A stretch of DNA of 64,000 nt from positions 1-64,000 of the forward strand of contig JAQFVV010001043.1 of assembly GCA_028023455.1 (NCBI GenBank), written 5' to 3'. A program made the position numbers and the translations under genes. This DNA comes from Epiperipatus broadwayi. Taxonomy: Eukaryota > Onychophora > Udeonychophora > Euonychophora > Peripatidae. Positions 43,702 to 56,687 of this stretch are shown one piece after another; position 1 is the stretch's first letter; every line of letters begins with the position of its first letter. The notes beneath the pieces are model-generated. The model was given only the letters and a program-made list of their open reading frames with translations, did not search any database and was not told the DNA's origin.

Positions 43702-46628
43702 GAGGTTACAATATATATATATATATATATATATATTGTAACCTCTGTCTTCTTCACTTATTCACTTTATTAGATTTATAAATGCCCAGGCAGCAATTCT
43801 ATACAAGATAGAATAAAATTTATAACTGTAAATTGCTTTTAAACTTATTTAAAAGATCCTTATATTGTAATTATTCTATGGCTTAGCTCAGTTGAGGTTA
43901 TAGGATATGGTATTCATATAGGATGCAAATAAGAGTAATAGAACATTTATGGATAACAATTCTGTAACACTAATTTAATCATATGCCACACATTTATTCA
44001 ATTATAAAACCTTTTCAAAATTATCAATTATCACATTTATTACAGGATAGACAATGATGAAGACTGGGTACCTTTATATCTACATCACCATCTATTCTAA
44101 GCAAAGTAAAATATAATATTGGCACTGTAATATTGGGATCTATCAACTGCAGACAAATTAAATAAATTTGACTTATACTGGCAACTCTAGATATTCTATA
44201 ACTATGTTATGTTAACCATATGTGTATGTGGAAATGGAGAATCGAACGTGTATAACAAATACAATTCATATGGGATATTAATTCAATAAAATATTTATTG
44301 AAAATAAAGACAAAATAACAAAAACAAAATATATTATTATCCTATACATCTTGCTATTAACTCTACCACTTCCCTTCTTACTTAGATAAAGTACACTTCT
44401 CTCTGACATCTCATTTATACTGAAAGAAATGAATTGTTAAAAAAAAGAAAAAAAATGAAATGAATATGATATTAATATGATATGTTATAAAGATTTTAAT
44501 ATTTATTTGCAAACACTAACTTTAATAATAGTTTTGTTTACTATTTATTTATTATTGATATTCTCGAATATGTGTGCCTTTAAAATGTTATAAATAAAAT
44601 GCATTTATCAATCATAATATTTATAATTTATTTACGAAATAATTGAAATAAAACAAAAGTATAATTTTGGAAAACAATAATGATAATAATATTTATAACA
44701 GTACACACACATTCAAATATAAAACTTATGTATAGAATGATTTTTTTTAAACCATGTAAGACAATATATTGTCTTACAATAATAATAACCAGTTACATTA
44801 GCTTTTAAAATATATATATATATAAATTACATTTCTAGTATACAAAAAAAAACTTATCGATACATAATCATTAGATGATGAATTGTTATTAACTTGAAAG
44901 TCATTATTTGAAATGTCAAAGATATATATATACGATGTATACACTGCTTCTATTAATAATAAATGAATCACAAACAAAAGATAATCCTGACAGTTAAAAA
45001 AAAATAACTTGATATAACTGCGAAAGTTTCCAATATTGAAAATCTTGTAATAAATATATTAGCATGCACTGGAATTATTTTATTAATCACCCAAAATAAA
45101 ATCTCCAATTAGGTGAAACAATTATATTAAAGTTTTATGGTTTTATCCTTTTAATTTAAAAATTTGATATAATTTTTTTTTATTCCCATTGTTAACAATT
45201 CCTCCATGTCAGTATGCAGTTACTATAGATGATCACTAACTGGTGTTCAGTAATATATTTCATTATTTATTTCAGTCATATAGGTGAATAATAAAATTTT
45301 TAGTTTATAATTTTTTTACTACGAAAGCAAATTATATTAGATAAATTTATTTTTTTAAATTTCACTTTATGTAATACTAAGAATAGATTTTTAAAAATTG
45401 AAAATATATCAAGTGTTTTGCAATAGTATTGAATATGTTTTCTCACAATTATTTTCATTTCTAATATTTTCCATAATTCAATTATTATCAATTTACAACA
45501 AAATGTTAAATGACTTATAATAGATATTCTTATGTGGTATTCAGGCATTTTAATAGTGAACTCAAATCGCTAGCTGGGATAGTCAATGCTGAAAACTTTC
45601 AGGGTTTATTTTTTTGTGTTTATCCTTTTCCTCTTAAGTAGTCTGTACAAAACTTTTCTTGTCAACACACACTCACACCCTCTTTTTTATTATTATTAAT
45701 CACTTGGCAACATTCCAGAACTAGCTTGCTTTATAAATTGACAACAATAGAGTGTTAAAATAAAAATATCAAATATTAAATCTTAATTTACAAATATTAT
45801 CCAATAACACAAATAATCTTTACAATTCCAAATGTATTATTAGAAACAATACATACCAGTAAATACAAAAAAATATAAATAAGAAAATCATTTTAATCAA
45901 TTATATATAAGTATATCTGTTTTGTTTAGCATATAAATTTTACTATTATAACCAAGATATTATAAGTAATTATATAAAAAAAAATGGACAAAGTATGAAA
46001 TGATGTAAATGAACATACATCCACATATACAAGCTAAATCTTGGATTGGAGTAGACAATAATCTAGAACACCAATGAACAACACCTGCTATAACCTTCCT
46101 ATTAACTCTACTCTTATACCAACATTCCCTGATGTTTTCCTGTCTTCCTCTTTACTACTATATATATATATATAACTTTAAATTATATCAATTGGTACAT
46201 CCAACTAAAGTTTAATTGTTTAATATCTAATTTCAATAGCAAAACTCATCTCAATTCATTTTTCTCATATAACTCTCTTTAGCCATTGTTAACACAAATG
46301 TGAACTTCCCACAGTTCTTCCTGGTGCCAACTTGGAAGGTCACAATATATATATAAGTGTAGGTAAAATAAATATAAAATTGATTTCAGTTATTAATTAA
46401 AATTTACAAATTTTACAAGTTAACTAATATTGTTCACTAATTTGTAAGTAATTATATGTTTGAAAGTTAGGTAAAAATTGTAAAAATCATATGATTTATA
46501 TAAATTAAATATAACTTTTTAAATGAAGAAATTGAGGGGAAATGTATAAAAGGTACATAAATTATTAAATATTAATAAAGATTTAAATTATGCTGGTCAT
46601 TAATATTGATTTATTGTATGGATTTTAG
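42051..46628. other. AT-rich intronic stretch before exon 3
   Basis: No gene or retrotransposon coding was recognised. It contains the (AT)n/palindrome cluster at 43655-43747 and a small palindrome GTAAGACAATATATTGTCTTAC near 44757. Confidence 0.5.
43655..43747. repeat. (AT)n pair inside a palindrome
   Basis: (AT)n at 43655-43698, then GCAGAGGTTACAAT (43699-43712), (AT)n, and ATTGTAACCTCTG (43735-43747). The two non-repeat blocks are exact reverse complements, so the second (AT)n is the loop side of a hairpin. Confidence 0.9.
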
Positions 46629-46695
46629 TAACAAAGATTTATTTGCAAAATGCCAGGGACCAAGTACGTTAATTGAAAAGTGTGATGACACTAAG
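46629..46695 (+). CDS. ADAMTS-like metalloprotease, exon 3 seen (end of TSP1)
   Basis: The exon is 67 bp. The acceptor is GGATTTTAG before TAACAAAG and the donor is GTAAGT after ACTAAG. The single leading T completes the split codon left by exon 2 (AC+T, Thr), then NKDLFAKCQGPS and TLIEKCDDTK are read, ending in phase 0. The xCxGxxxxxxxC pattern is the end of a thrombospondin type-1 repeat; the sixth cysteine is expected in the next exon, which was not found here. Phase fit and motif continuity across about 29.6 kb of intron make a chance open frame unlikely. Confidence 0.78.
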
Positions 46696-47672
46696 GTAAG
46701 TTAAGTATTATTGTTAGAACTTCCTTAAATGATTTATTTAATATTTGCCTTACTAATTATTTCTATTTTATTTTTATAAGTGACGATTATTTTAAAATAA
46801 TTTATTTATAGTCAAAAAGTATAATGTTTAACTTTTAGAATTTTTTTTTACTAACATCATAAGCAAAATTAAAAAAAGTCATTATTGTAAATAATTTGAT
46901 AAATAAATAAATTAAAATATTATTATTGATTTAAAGTATTTCACATCTTTCAACAATGTGAAAAATACTCATACAGAGTTTAAATATAAATTTGTAATAA
47001 TATTTATTAACCTTCGATACTTTCATATCATATTCATGGCCAATCTGCTGAGAACATTATGATAACAGCCCAAAGCATGAATCTTCAATCTGTTGTCAGA
47101 GCAAATTCTATAAGGAAACTGATTATATAGTGGATTCTTAATATAGTCAACAAAAACGGTATGTGAATTATAAACATTGATTATTTAGTGTGATTTAGTT
47201 AAACTTTTAGGAATGTAAAAAAACTCAGTTCTTTTACAGTCTAAACGGTCTAATGTGAAAGGTGGGTATCAGTTTTGAGGATCCATCTTTTATCTACATA
47301 TGTCACCATGACATTGTATTGAATATTTATGATTTAGTTGGGTTTGGACTGTGGAATTAAATATTTTCATGGATTTTTAGATTGATAAAGAATATAAATA
47401 AAAATATTATTTGAATGTAAATCTAGATAACATTGTTATTTTCATATTATAAAATAGCTTTATGAATTTAAAACACTATCGGATTTTGGTTTTCAAATAT
47501 AAGAGGATTTTATTCTTCAATAAATCATCAAACAAAAAAGCTATTGTATTGACTAATAAAGAAAAATCTAATTTGCCTCAGGAATTTTATTAATAATTGA
47601 TTTCCTGGCAATATCAAAAGGCAAAATTATCTCTATTGGTATGGATATAATCTTTTTATTTTCACTCTTTAT

Positions 47673-47674
<2 letters not shown>
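46696..47674. other. AT-rich intronic stretch after exon 3
   Basis: No further ADAMTS-like exon could be supported. An (AT)n array lies at 47675-47702, next to the PLE-2 left end. Confidence 0.5.
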
Positions 47675-47706
<32 letters not shown>

Positions 47707-47874
47707 ATTACAAGCATAAAGCTAAACCAGTTAATATATAATTAAAATTACCCCAAATCCAAAATTCAACCAGACCAGCATAAAAATAATATTAAAACAC
47801 TACCAAAGGTTTCACTGCTACAAGCAGACTTCTCAATTGTAAATAACTACAAAAACTACACAATATATATAATA

Positions 47875-49575
47875 TTAAACATTACCCACAATTCCATTCA
47901 CTTCCCATCCACCCTTAATATTAAAAGAACTCTTAAATAAGTTAATTGCTTTAGAATAATAAATTTTCAATAATAAAGATTCCTTAATTCTTCTTTTGAT
48001 TTCAATTCTCTCAAAGAAGACAACCTTAGCTTCATCAAAATCAATAGTGTGGATGGTATCTTTTTCATGGACATACAAAGCAGAACTAAGATATTTATTT
48101 TTGACTCTACTTATATAAACCTTTATTCTTTCAAAACTACTCTGACCTATGCAAAATTTCTTACAAAATAAACAAGGGATAAAATATACTACACCAGGAA
48201 TAGTCTTTCTATCAAAAATTTCTTTTGTATTATTTAATAAATTATTCAATGTAACACCCCTTTTCCAAGAAATTTTCTTATTTCCAAACAATTTACTATT
48301 TCTACATACAATTTTATAAGAAGACAATTTAAATGGCAAAGAAATAAAATCATATTTTTCTTTAACCTTTACATCCTTACAAATATTACTATTAAATAAA
48401 ATACTTTAAACAAATTTATCAGAGTAACCAACCCTCAAGTAGTCTTTATAAAATTGATATTTCTGAAACAAAGCTACCCCATTAGAATTATTTAATTTAT
48501 TATTCCAATGACAATAATTACTTAAAGCAGCTACTTTATGAGATACAGACTGATAGCTATCAGGTTTAATTATAGATCTTAATTCTTTACTTTTAACTAA
48601 AGGCTGCACAGTAAACAATTAATCTCTACATTTCTAATCACCAAAAGATCTAAAAAATTTAACTTATCAAAATCTAACCCCTCTCCTTCTAACACAAATT
48701 TTACAGAGGGATCAAAACAATTAAACTCATTTACAAATTCCTTCAATTTATCTTTCTCGACTACAAATAAACAATCATCAACATATCTGACAAATAACTT
48801 TACATATAAACAATTCTTTTTAATAATATATTTCCTCTTCCATATAATTAATATAAACTGAACATACTAAAGGAGAAATAATATAACCTATTATCCACCT
48901 TTTCTTAATCTCATAAAAAATACCTTTATAAGTAAAATACATAAACAAAAGCAAATCTTTAATTACCTTAATTTTATTTTTTGATAAAGAACTTTTCTTA
49001 ATCAATACAGATAAAAGAACATCAATACTGCTTAACCTATTAACAAACTGTTACATATTTTCAATATCTAAACTTCCAAATACCCAATTACTTTCCATTT
49101 TAAAATTATTAATCTTATTAAAAGCCTCAAAAGAAGAAGAAACTGTGTAATGACCAAAATCAACAAATTGTTTTAAAAAATTATTCAAGAATCTAGAAAT
49201 ACCCTCTACAACACTACCTGTAAAGTCAAAAATAAATCTTAAAAGAAAACCATCTTTTTGAGTCTTAATATTCACAAATATCTTAGTTGATGTGAAATCA
49301 TTAGTATAGAATTTTAAATAACTTACTCTATTAAAAAATTTTAAATTAACCATTTTCTTCATAATATCTATCAATTTTCTTTTACTCAAATTACCTGTAT
49401 CTTTATCTAACAACATATATTTACCATTATTTAATTCTCTATCCATTTTGTCTTTGAATTCATCTCCTTTCATAATGACAAACCTACCAGCTTTGTCTTC
49501 ATGAGAAATGATTACCTCATTAGCAATTAACTTATTCTTAATATGTTTAATCTCAGCAGGATTAATAACAAATTT
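47875..49575 (-). pseudogene. PLE-2 left copy: RT plus GIY-YIG, 5'-truncated
   Basis: Pieces in order: HEDKAGRFVIMKGDEF (the PLE core upstream of the RT, retained here but partly deleted in the right copy), FVNIKTQKDG, FGSLDIENM (RT motif A type SLD), then a stop; WIIGYIISPLV (motif B region), YVDD-region near 48780 (readable after a frame change), and the endonuclease with VYFIPCLFCKKFCIGQSS near the end, FFERIEIKRRIKESLL (catalytic Glu). Stops and frameshifts break it into four open pieces, so no full protein is made. Confidence 0.85.
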
Positions 49576-49740
49576 TTTTTTTCCTTTTTACATTTTAATG
49601 AGTTTCTTTGCATTTAAGAGTAGTTTTGCTGATGTAGTGTAAAGATTTATTATTATTATTGATATATTTGAAATTTATTTATGTATATTAAGCTTGTTGT
49701 TTGAGTTTGGTTGAAAGAGTATATTTGTGTTTCTTTAGTT

Positions 49741-49840
49741 ATATATATATATATATATATAGGTGTGTGTATGTTTTTATTGTGTGGTAATATATATATA
49801 TATATATATAGGTGTGTGTATGTTTTTATTGTGTGGTAAT
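49741..49840 (+). repeat. 49-bp tandem duplication in PLE-2 5' region
   Basis: AGGTGTGTGTATGTTTTTAT starts at 49761 and 49810, each followed by TGTGTGGTAAT and preceded by (AT)n. It sits at the 5' side of the longer PLE-2 copy. Confidence 0.92.
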
Positions 49841-52240
49841 TTATAAGGGTATTTGTAATTGGTTTTTTAGTATGGGTTTGTGGAGTTTAGTTTTTAATAA
49901 TTTTCCATTGAATGATATTAGAAGGATTAAAAATTTGTCTAGATTGAGTGATAGAATAGAGTCTTTAAGATGGCAGATTTATTTTCTTAAAAAAATGTAG
50001 GGAATTTAGTATTTTTCCTAGGTGTTGTGTTATTAATTTTAGTAGAATTAAAAAGTTGCTTCAAAATAGGAATTTGGTTTTTAAGTTACAAACATATATT
50101 TTGAATAGTTTTTTTTTAAAAAAAAATTGTAAGGTTTTACAAATTTATGTATGTATATAAAAGAAGTAGATATTATTTAGACAGGAGGCAAGATTTTAAT
50201 TATTCAATTTTGAATTTTTTTATGAGACAATTTAGACAAAATAGGTCAAATTTCTATTGTAAAAATATGAAAGAAAATTAATGTGATTGTTTGGGAAAGT
50301 TAATAAAATTTATTGTAGTGATAAAGGGTATGAAAGTAATGCTTCTGATGATAGAGTTGTTAATCTTTCCGATATAAAGTTAAATGATATAGAATTAGAT
50401 ATTCTTTGTAAAGGCCCTAATTTTGTTCCATTTCATTCAAAAAATATAGTTTTTGATACAATTTCGTCTATTGAATCTAGTAATTTGAGTGACGAGCAGA
50501 AAGTTGATATTCAGTCGATTTTGAATAAAAGTTTAAAAAGGCAAGAAAAATTTGTTATTAATCCTGCTGAGATTAAACATATTAAGAATAAGTTAATTGC
50601 TAATGATGTAATCATTTCTCATGGTATGTTTGTCATTATGAAAGGAGATGAATTCAATGACAAAATGGATAGAGAATTAAATAATGGTAAATATATGTTT
50701 TTAGATAAAGATCCAGGTAGTTTGATTAAAAGAAAATTGATAGATATTATGAAGAAAATGGTTAATTTAAAGTTTTTTGATAGAGTAGATTATGTAAAAT
50801 GCTATTCTAATAATTTCACATCAGCTAAGATGTTTGTGAACATTAAGACTCAAACAGATGGTTTACTTTTAAGATTTATTTTTGATTTTACAGGTAGTGG
50901 TTGTAGAGGGTATTTCTAGATTCTTGAATAATTTTTTAAAACAATTTGTTGATTTTGGTCATTACACAGTTTCTTCTTCTTTTGAGACTTTTGATACGAT
51001 TAATAATTTTAAAATGGAAAGTAATTGGATATTTGGCAGTTTAGATATTGAAAATATGTATCAGTCTTTTAATAGGTTAAGCAGTATTGATGTTATTGAT
51101 GTTCTTATATCTGTATTGATTAAGAAAAGTTCTTTATCAAAAAATAAAATTAAGGTAATTAAAGTTTTGCTTTTGTTATTGGAAGATTCTATGTATTTTA
51201 CTTATAAAGGTAATTTTTATAAGATTAATGAAGGGTGGATAAGAGGTTATATTATTTCTCCTTTAGTATTTTCAGTTTATATTAATTATATGGAAGAGGA
51301 AATTATTAATAAAAGGAATTGTTTATATGTAAAGTTATTTGTCAGATATGTTGATGATTGTTTATTTGTAGTTGAGAATGATAAATTGAAGGAATTTGTA
51401 AATGAGTTTAATTGTTTTGATCCTTCTATAAAATTTGTGTTAGAAGGAGGGGGGTTAGATTTTGTTAAGTTAAATTTTTTAGATCTTTTGGTGATTAGAA
51501 ATGTAGAGACTAATCGTTTACTCTGCAGTCATTTAGTTAAAAGTAAATAATTAAGATCTATAATTAAACCTGATAGCTATCAGTCTGTATCTCATAAAGT
51601 AGCTGCTTTAAGGAAGTATTGTCATAGGAATAATAAATTAAATAATTCTAGTGGGGTAGCTTTGTTTCAGAAATATCAATTTTATAAAGACTACTTGAGG
51701 GTTGGTTACTCTGATAAATTTGTTAAAAATATTTTATTTAATAAATATTTGTAAGGATGTAAAGGTTAAAGAAAAATATGATTTTATTTCTTTGCCATTT
51801 AAATTGTCTTCTTATAAAATTGTATGTAGAAATAGTAAATTGTTTGGAAATAAGAAAATTGCTTGGAAAAGGGGTGTTACATTGAATAATTTATTAAATA
51901 ATACAAAAGAAATTTTTGATAGAAAAACTATTCCTGATGTAGTATATTTTATCCCTTGTTTATTTGTAAGAAGGTTTACATAGGTCAGAGTAGTTTGAGT
52001 TTAAATGAAAGAATAAAGGTTCATAAAAGTAGAGTCAAAAATAGATATCTTAGTTCTGCTTTGTATGTCTATGAAAAAGATACAGGCCACACTATTGATT
52101 TTGTTGAAGCTAAGGTTGTCTTCTTTGAGAGAAATGAAATCAAAAGTAGAATTAATGAATCTTTATTATTGAAAATTTATTATTCTGAAGCAATTAACTT
52201 ATTTAAGAGTTCTTTTAATATTAAGGGTGAATGGGAGTGA
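49780..52240 (+). pseudogene. PLE-2 right copy: near full-length Penelope-like ORF, frameshifted
   Basis: N-terminal PLE sequence begins near 49880 (RIKNLSRLSDRIESLRWQIYFLKK), jumps frame at an A-run (49990) to CREFSIFPRCC, and is broken again at the T/A run near 50110. KGPNFVPF (typical PLE N-terminal motif) lies near 50420. The RT follows: FVNIKTQTDG, FGSLDIENMYQSF (motif A), GWIRGYIISPLVFSVYINYM (motif B) and LFVRYVDDCLFVV (motif C, 51350). A shift at 50895 and a stop at 51550 split it. The GIY-YIG domain (VVYFIP, VYIGQSS, FFERNEIKSRINESLL) is split at 51960 by loss of one T from TTTTGT. It also lacks about 15-18 bp present in the left copy near 50620. The element is dead by at least four lesions. 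Confidence 0.85.
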
Positions 52241-52261
52241 ATGGATTTGTGGGTAAAGTTA

Positions 52262-52296
<35 letters not shown>

Positions 52297-52613
52297 GTAG
52301 TTTTTGTAGTTCTTTACCCTTGAGAAGTCTGCTTGTAGCAGTGAAACTTTTGGTAGTGTTTTAATATTTTTTATGCTGGTCTGGTTGAATTTTGAATTTG
52401 GGGTAATTTTAATTATATATATATAATAGTTTTAATAAATTTATTTAAATTATATGTAAGGAATTTGCACATTTATATGTATATATGCTTTACACACTAC
52501 ATAATATTTAAAATAACACTTCTAGTTCTATGTTGAGCTTAATGCATTTTTAGGGCTGAACTCTATTATTATAGCTATTTTTCTAAAATCTGAAAATAGT
52601 TTTATTATTATTA

Positions 52614-52834
<221 letters not shown>

Positions 52835-52944
52835 AGATGTGTTCAATTTTTTCTCTCTTGCTTTTGTTTTACTGTATTTTTATTTATAAATATTAATTTT
52901 TATTGTGTTCAGTAAAATAGGATTTAATTGGATTTGCTTGTAAA

Positions 52945-53841
52945 ATGTCTTTCTGCAAGATTTGTCATGATTTACTACCAAAAAATGGAAATTTTGTTTC
53001 GTGTATGGACTGTAGCACCAGTTTTCATTACACATGCTGAACGTTAGGAGAGGCTACCTATAGACGAATGTCTTTAAAAAAAAAGCAGGAATGAAGATGT
53101 AATGTTTGTAGAATTCCACCTGATAGTGATGGTTCTGTTATGGTAAATAATAGTGATTCTTCGAACTTGATTTTAAGTGATATTTTGGAAAAATTAAAAT
53201 TACTTCCGGTTATACATACGGCAATTTCAGAGCTTACGATTACGGTTGCGAAACTTCAGGTTGACGTGGATTTTTTGCGGGGTAAAGTTGATAAAAATAA
53301 TGATAATTTACTATGATTGTCAAATATGTATGATTCTTGTGAAAACGAAATCACTTTGTTAAAGGAAAAAATTGACTCTATGGAACGTTTACGGTTGGAT
53401 TGTGAAATTGAAATACAAGGTGTTCCCTTTTGTGAAAATGAAAATTTATCTTTAATTGTAACGAAGTTGGCGGAAAAACTTGAAATTGAAAACTTTACTA
53501 CTAATTGTATTGAGAATGTTTATCGGACAAAATCTAAATCTAATAATATAGCAGGTTTTATTGTTACTCGTTTTGCTTCGCGAAATTTAGCTAAATCATT
53601 TTTATTGAAGAGAAATGTTATTAAATCGGTTTCTGATTTTTTGTTAACGGAATCTAGTCAGCGCGTATATATTAATCAACGTATAACTCCACACATTAGA
53701 CAGCTGTTATGGAAGGCTAAGCAAAAAATGCATGAACGTAAAGGTATGGCTTTTATACGTAATGGATTGGTTTATATTAGAAATGATTTAAATTCTCCGT
53801 GTGTTTTGATTAAAAATGAATCTGAGTTGTCAGCGTTTTGA
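52945..53841 (+). pseudogene. LINE A ORF1: PHD finger, coiled coil, RNA-binding-like domain
   Basis: From ATG at 52945 the frame is continuous to 53841 except for three TGA stops. A C4HC3 PHD finger opens it: CKIC, SCMDC, FHYTC, then RCNVC. Two TGAs fall where a Trp would be natural (after HYTC and after KKQE). A hydrophobic heptad-like segment follows (ISELTITVAKLQVDVDFL, about 53225), then the third TGA. The rest (53317-53841, 174 residues, TTG-like start) has CEIEIQGVPFCENENL, VYRTKSK and GFIVTRFASRNLAKSFL, resembling the FP/RRM-like half of other LINE ORF1s. ORF1 proteins package element RNA. Confidence 0.82.
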
Positions 53842-53856
53842 AATTTATTTCCTAAA

Positions 53857-56687
53857 GTGAAGCTTGATGCATTTTATCCTCATGATGAAACTTTGTCTAA
53901 TTTAAATGTTTTTCATATGAATATACGAAGTGTTAGATCTAATTTCGATGAATTTGTTGTGTATTTAAATGATTTTCCTGCCGGTTTTTATGATGTGATA
54001 ATTTTAACTGAATCTTGGATTTCCATTGAAGAACAGCATTTATATGTTCTGGATGGCTATTCAAATATTCTTTCTCCTCGTGCGTCTTCACGTTCAGGTG
54101 GTGTATTAGTTTTTGTGAAAGAAAACATTAAATTTACGTATCATAATCCATTTCTTGCCTCTGCAGAATGTGTTTTGATTCATCTGAATTTACCTTGTTT
54201 TGTGTTAACTATTGTTGCTTTATATAGATCGTGCACAAGTATCATTTTGGATTTTATAGCTGAACTTGATGTGTTATTGTCTGATTTACATACTACTTCA
54301 GTAATTCTTATGGGAGATTTAAATATAGATTTATGTAATAATCTACATGGGCCTACCGTACGATATTTGAATTTGCTTTATAGTTATGGTTTTAATCAAG
54401 CTATTTTTTCACCTACTCGTATTACGAAATCTTGTCAATCAATTTTGGATCATATATTTGTCAGATTAAACCAGAATCAAAGTTATGAATCGTCTGTACA
54501 AAATATTTTTATTTCGGATCATTTTGCAACTGTGTTGAGGTTATTAAATTGTAGACCACATGTAAATACTCATTTATATATTAATAAGTTATCACATAAT
54601 AAACTAAAAATGTTATTATCTGATCAGAATTGGGATTATGTTTTTGCTCTGCATGATGTTGATTCAGCATTTTTAAAATTTCAAGATATTTGTAAAAGAT
54701 CTTTAATTGCAAAATCTATGGTTAGTTTTAAATTGACTAGCAAAAAGCCAAGCGCTCAGCCTGGATAACGAATGATTTGATTGGAAAAATTAATCAAAGA
54801 AATCATTTAAAATGTTTGGGTGGAGATTTATTGACTTTGAAGAAATTAAATACTGAGATTAAATCTGATATTCGGAAATTAAAATTTCAATATTATCAAA
54901 AATATTTTGATGATAAAAATATTTCTTTGAAATGGAAGTTGATAAATTCTCTTGTAAAGAAACCTTTGTCAAATCAACTTAAATTTATAAAACACAATGA
55001 TAATTTGATTGAAGTAGAAAATAATGAAAAATGTGTTGCTGACTTGTTTAATAATTTTTTTTCAGATCTATCAATAGATAGAACACCAGTACAAGAATTG
55101 TCTTTTGCTGATTCTTGTGTAAATTCTTTTTTGTGTACAGATGTTACTGATTTGGATTTGTCTGGTAAAATTGATCTCTTAAAGAATGTTCATTCAGCTG
55201 GTCTAGATAAGTTAACACCAAAGATTCTTAAGGAAAATAAGTCAGCTTTCATACCTGTTCTTGTTTATTTGTTTAATCTTTCCTTAAATGTTGGTTTGTT
55301 TCCTACTTGTTTGAAGGTTGGTTTTATTACACCTGTTTTTAAAAAGGGTGATCCTGTACAGCTTGACAATTATAGACCAATATCTATTATATCTGTAATA
55401 TCCAAATTGTTAGAGATGGTGGTTAAAGAGAAAATGATGTCATTTTTATCTAAAAATAATATTTTATCTGAACATCAATATGGATTTATTTCTGGTAGAA
55501 GTACCTTGGACACTTTCTATAGTCATGTAAACAATTTGACAACTTCACTAGATAAGGATTTTAAAACTGTTGCTATTTATTTAGACTTGTCTAAGGCATT
55601 TGACTCTGTATCTCACAAAATTTTACTTAAGCGTTTATATTCATATGGTTTGCGTGGTGGATTTATTTCATGGTTTGCGAGTTACTTAAAGGATAGAAAA
55701 CAAGCAACAAATATTTCTGGTGTTGTAAGCTCTTTTATAACAGTTAACCATGGTGTACCACAAGGTTCAGTTTTGGGTCCCATTTTATTTATAATTTATA
55801 TAAATGATTTATTTTCTTTACCTTTAGAATCTAAGATTTATGGTTTTGCAGATGATATTGCTTTATCTTAAGCTGCAGTTTCATATAATTTTGTTGAAAA
55901 AATAATTAATGATGATTTAATCCTAATTAGTAAATGGTTAGCATTTAATAATTTATCAATTAATCTGAGTAAAACAAAAGCTATTAATTTTTCTTATAGG
56001 TCAAATATTCATTCGCTTAACATTACTATTTGTAATAAGTATTTTTGGCATTGTAATAGCACTTGTACTTGTGCTAACATTTCTTTTGTTGATAATATTT
56101 GCTATCTAGGTGTTTTTATTGACTCCAGACTATCTTGGTCAAACCATATTGACTTCCTTTGTTCTCGTTTACGTAAATTAAATTATATGTTTTTCTACTT
56201 ATCTAAATTTTTTCCTCGGTCAGCTTTGATTACTTTATATATTTCTTCTTATCAAAGCTTATTATGTTATAATATATCAGTTTGGGGGAACTGTTCTACT
56301 TTTGCAATGACTACATTGTCTGTTTTACAGAATTATACAATGCGTATCATTTTTGGTAGATCACGTGCCACATCTGTTAAAGATATTTATGCCACTTTTA
56401 ATATACTAGATGTTTTCCATTTGTATAAATATAGAGTGATTCTTGATATTTATTGTAGGAAACTTCATTTGGATACTAAATCTTCTGTTGTAAATACTCG
56501 TTTATCTACTAAATATCAGCTAGCTTTACCTAATTTTCTTAAAACATCTAGTAGGAAGCAATTTAGTTATAATGGTCCTAAATTATTTAATATGTTTATA
56601 AGAGATTGTTCTGTGAATTTAATGAGCACTAGTTATTTGATTTTTAAAAAGCATTTATGGCACTGGTTATATTATGCTAAGCATTAG
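53857..56687 (+). pseudogene. LINE A ORF2: endonuclease and reverse transcriptase
   Basis: Endonuclease motifs: FHMNIRSVRSNFDEF, ILTESW, ALYRSC, LMGDLNIDL (catalytic), SILDHIF and ISDHFATVL (about 53857-54560). A one-base frameshift near 54763 separates it from the RT, with WITNDLIGKINQRNHLK resuming after it. RT motifs: FKKGDPVQLDNYRPISI, YLDLSKAFDSVSH (motif A), HGVPQGSVLGPILFIIYIND (motif B), YGFADDIALS (motif C), then one TAA at 55869 directly after it. Beyond the stop the same frame runs clean to TAG at 56687 (CYLGVFIDSRLSW, VWGNCSTF, KHLWHWLYYAKH). The two lesions sit at the domain borders. Confidence 0.88.

Larger units (their letters stand above)
47740..52414. mobile_element. PLE-2: older head-to-head pair of Penelope-like elements
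   Basis: The minus-strand copy (47740-about 49575) and the plus-strand copy (about 49620-52414) carry the same protein and the same 3' UTR in opposite orientation. Both 3' UTRs contain GAGAAGTCTGCTTGTAGCAG and end GGGGTAATTTTAAT beside AT repeats. The left copy stops at KFVINPAEIKHIKNK; the right one continues further 5'. The copies differ at many residues (roughly one in seven over one clean 90-residue stretch), so the pair is older than PLE-1. It is a different family from PLE-1. An inverted 5'-truncated partner next to a longer copy is a known Penelope arrangement. Confidence 0.9.
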
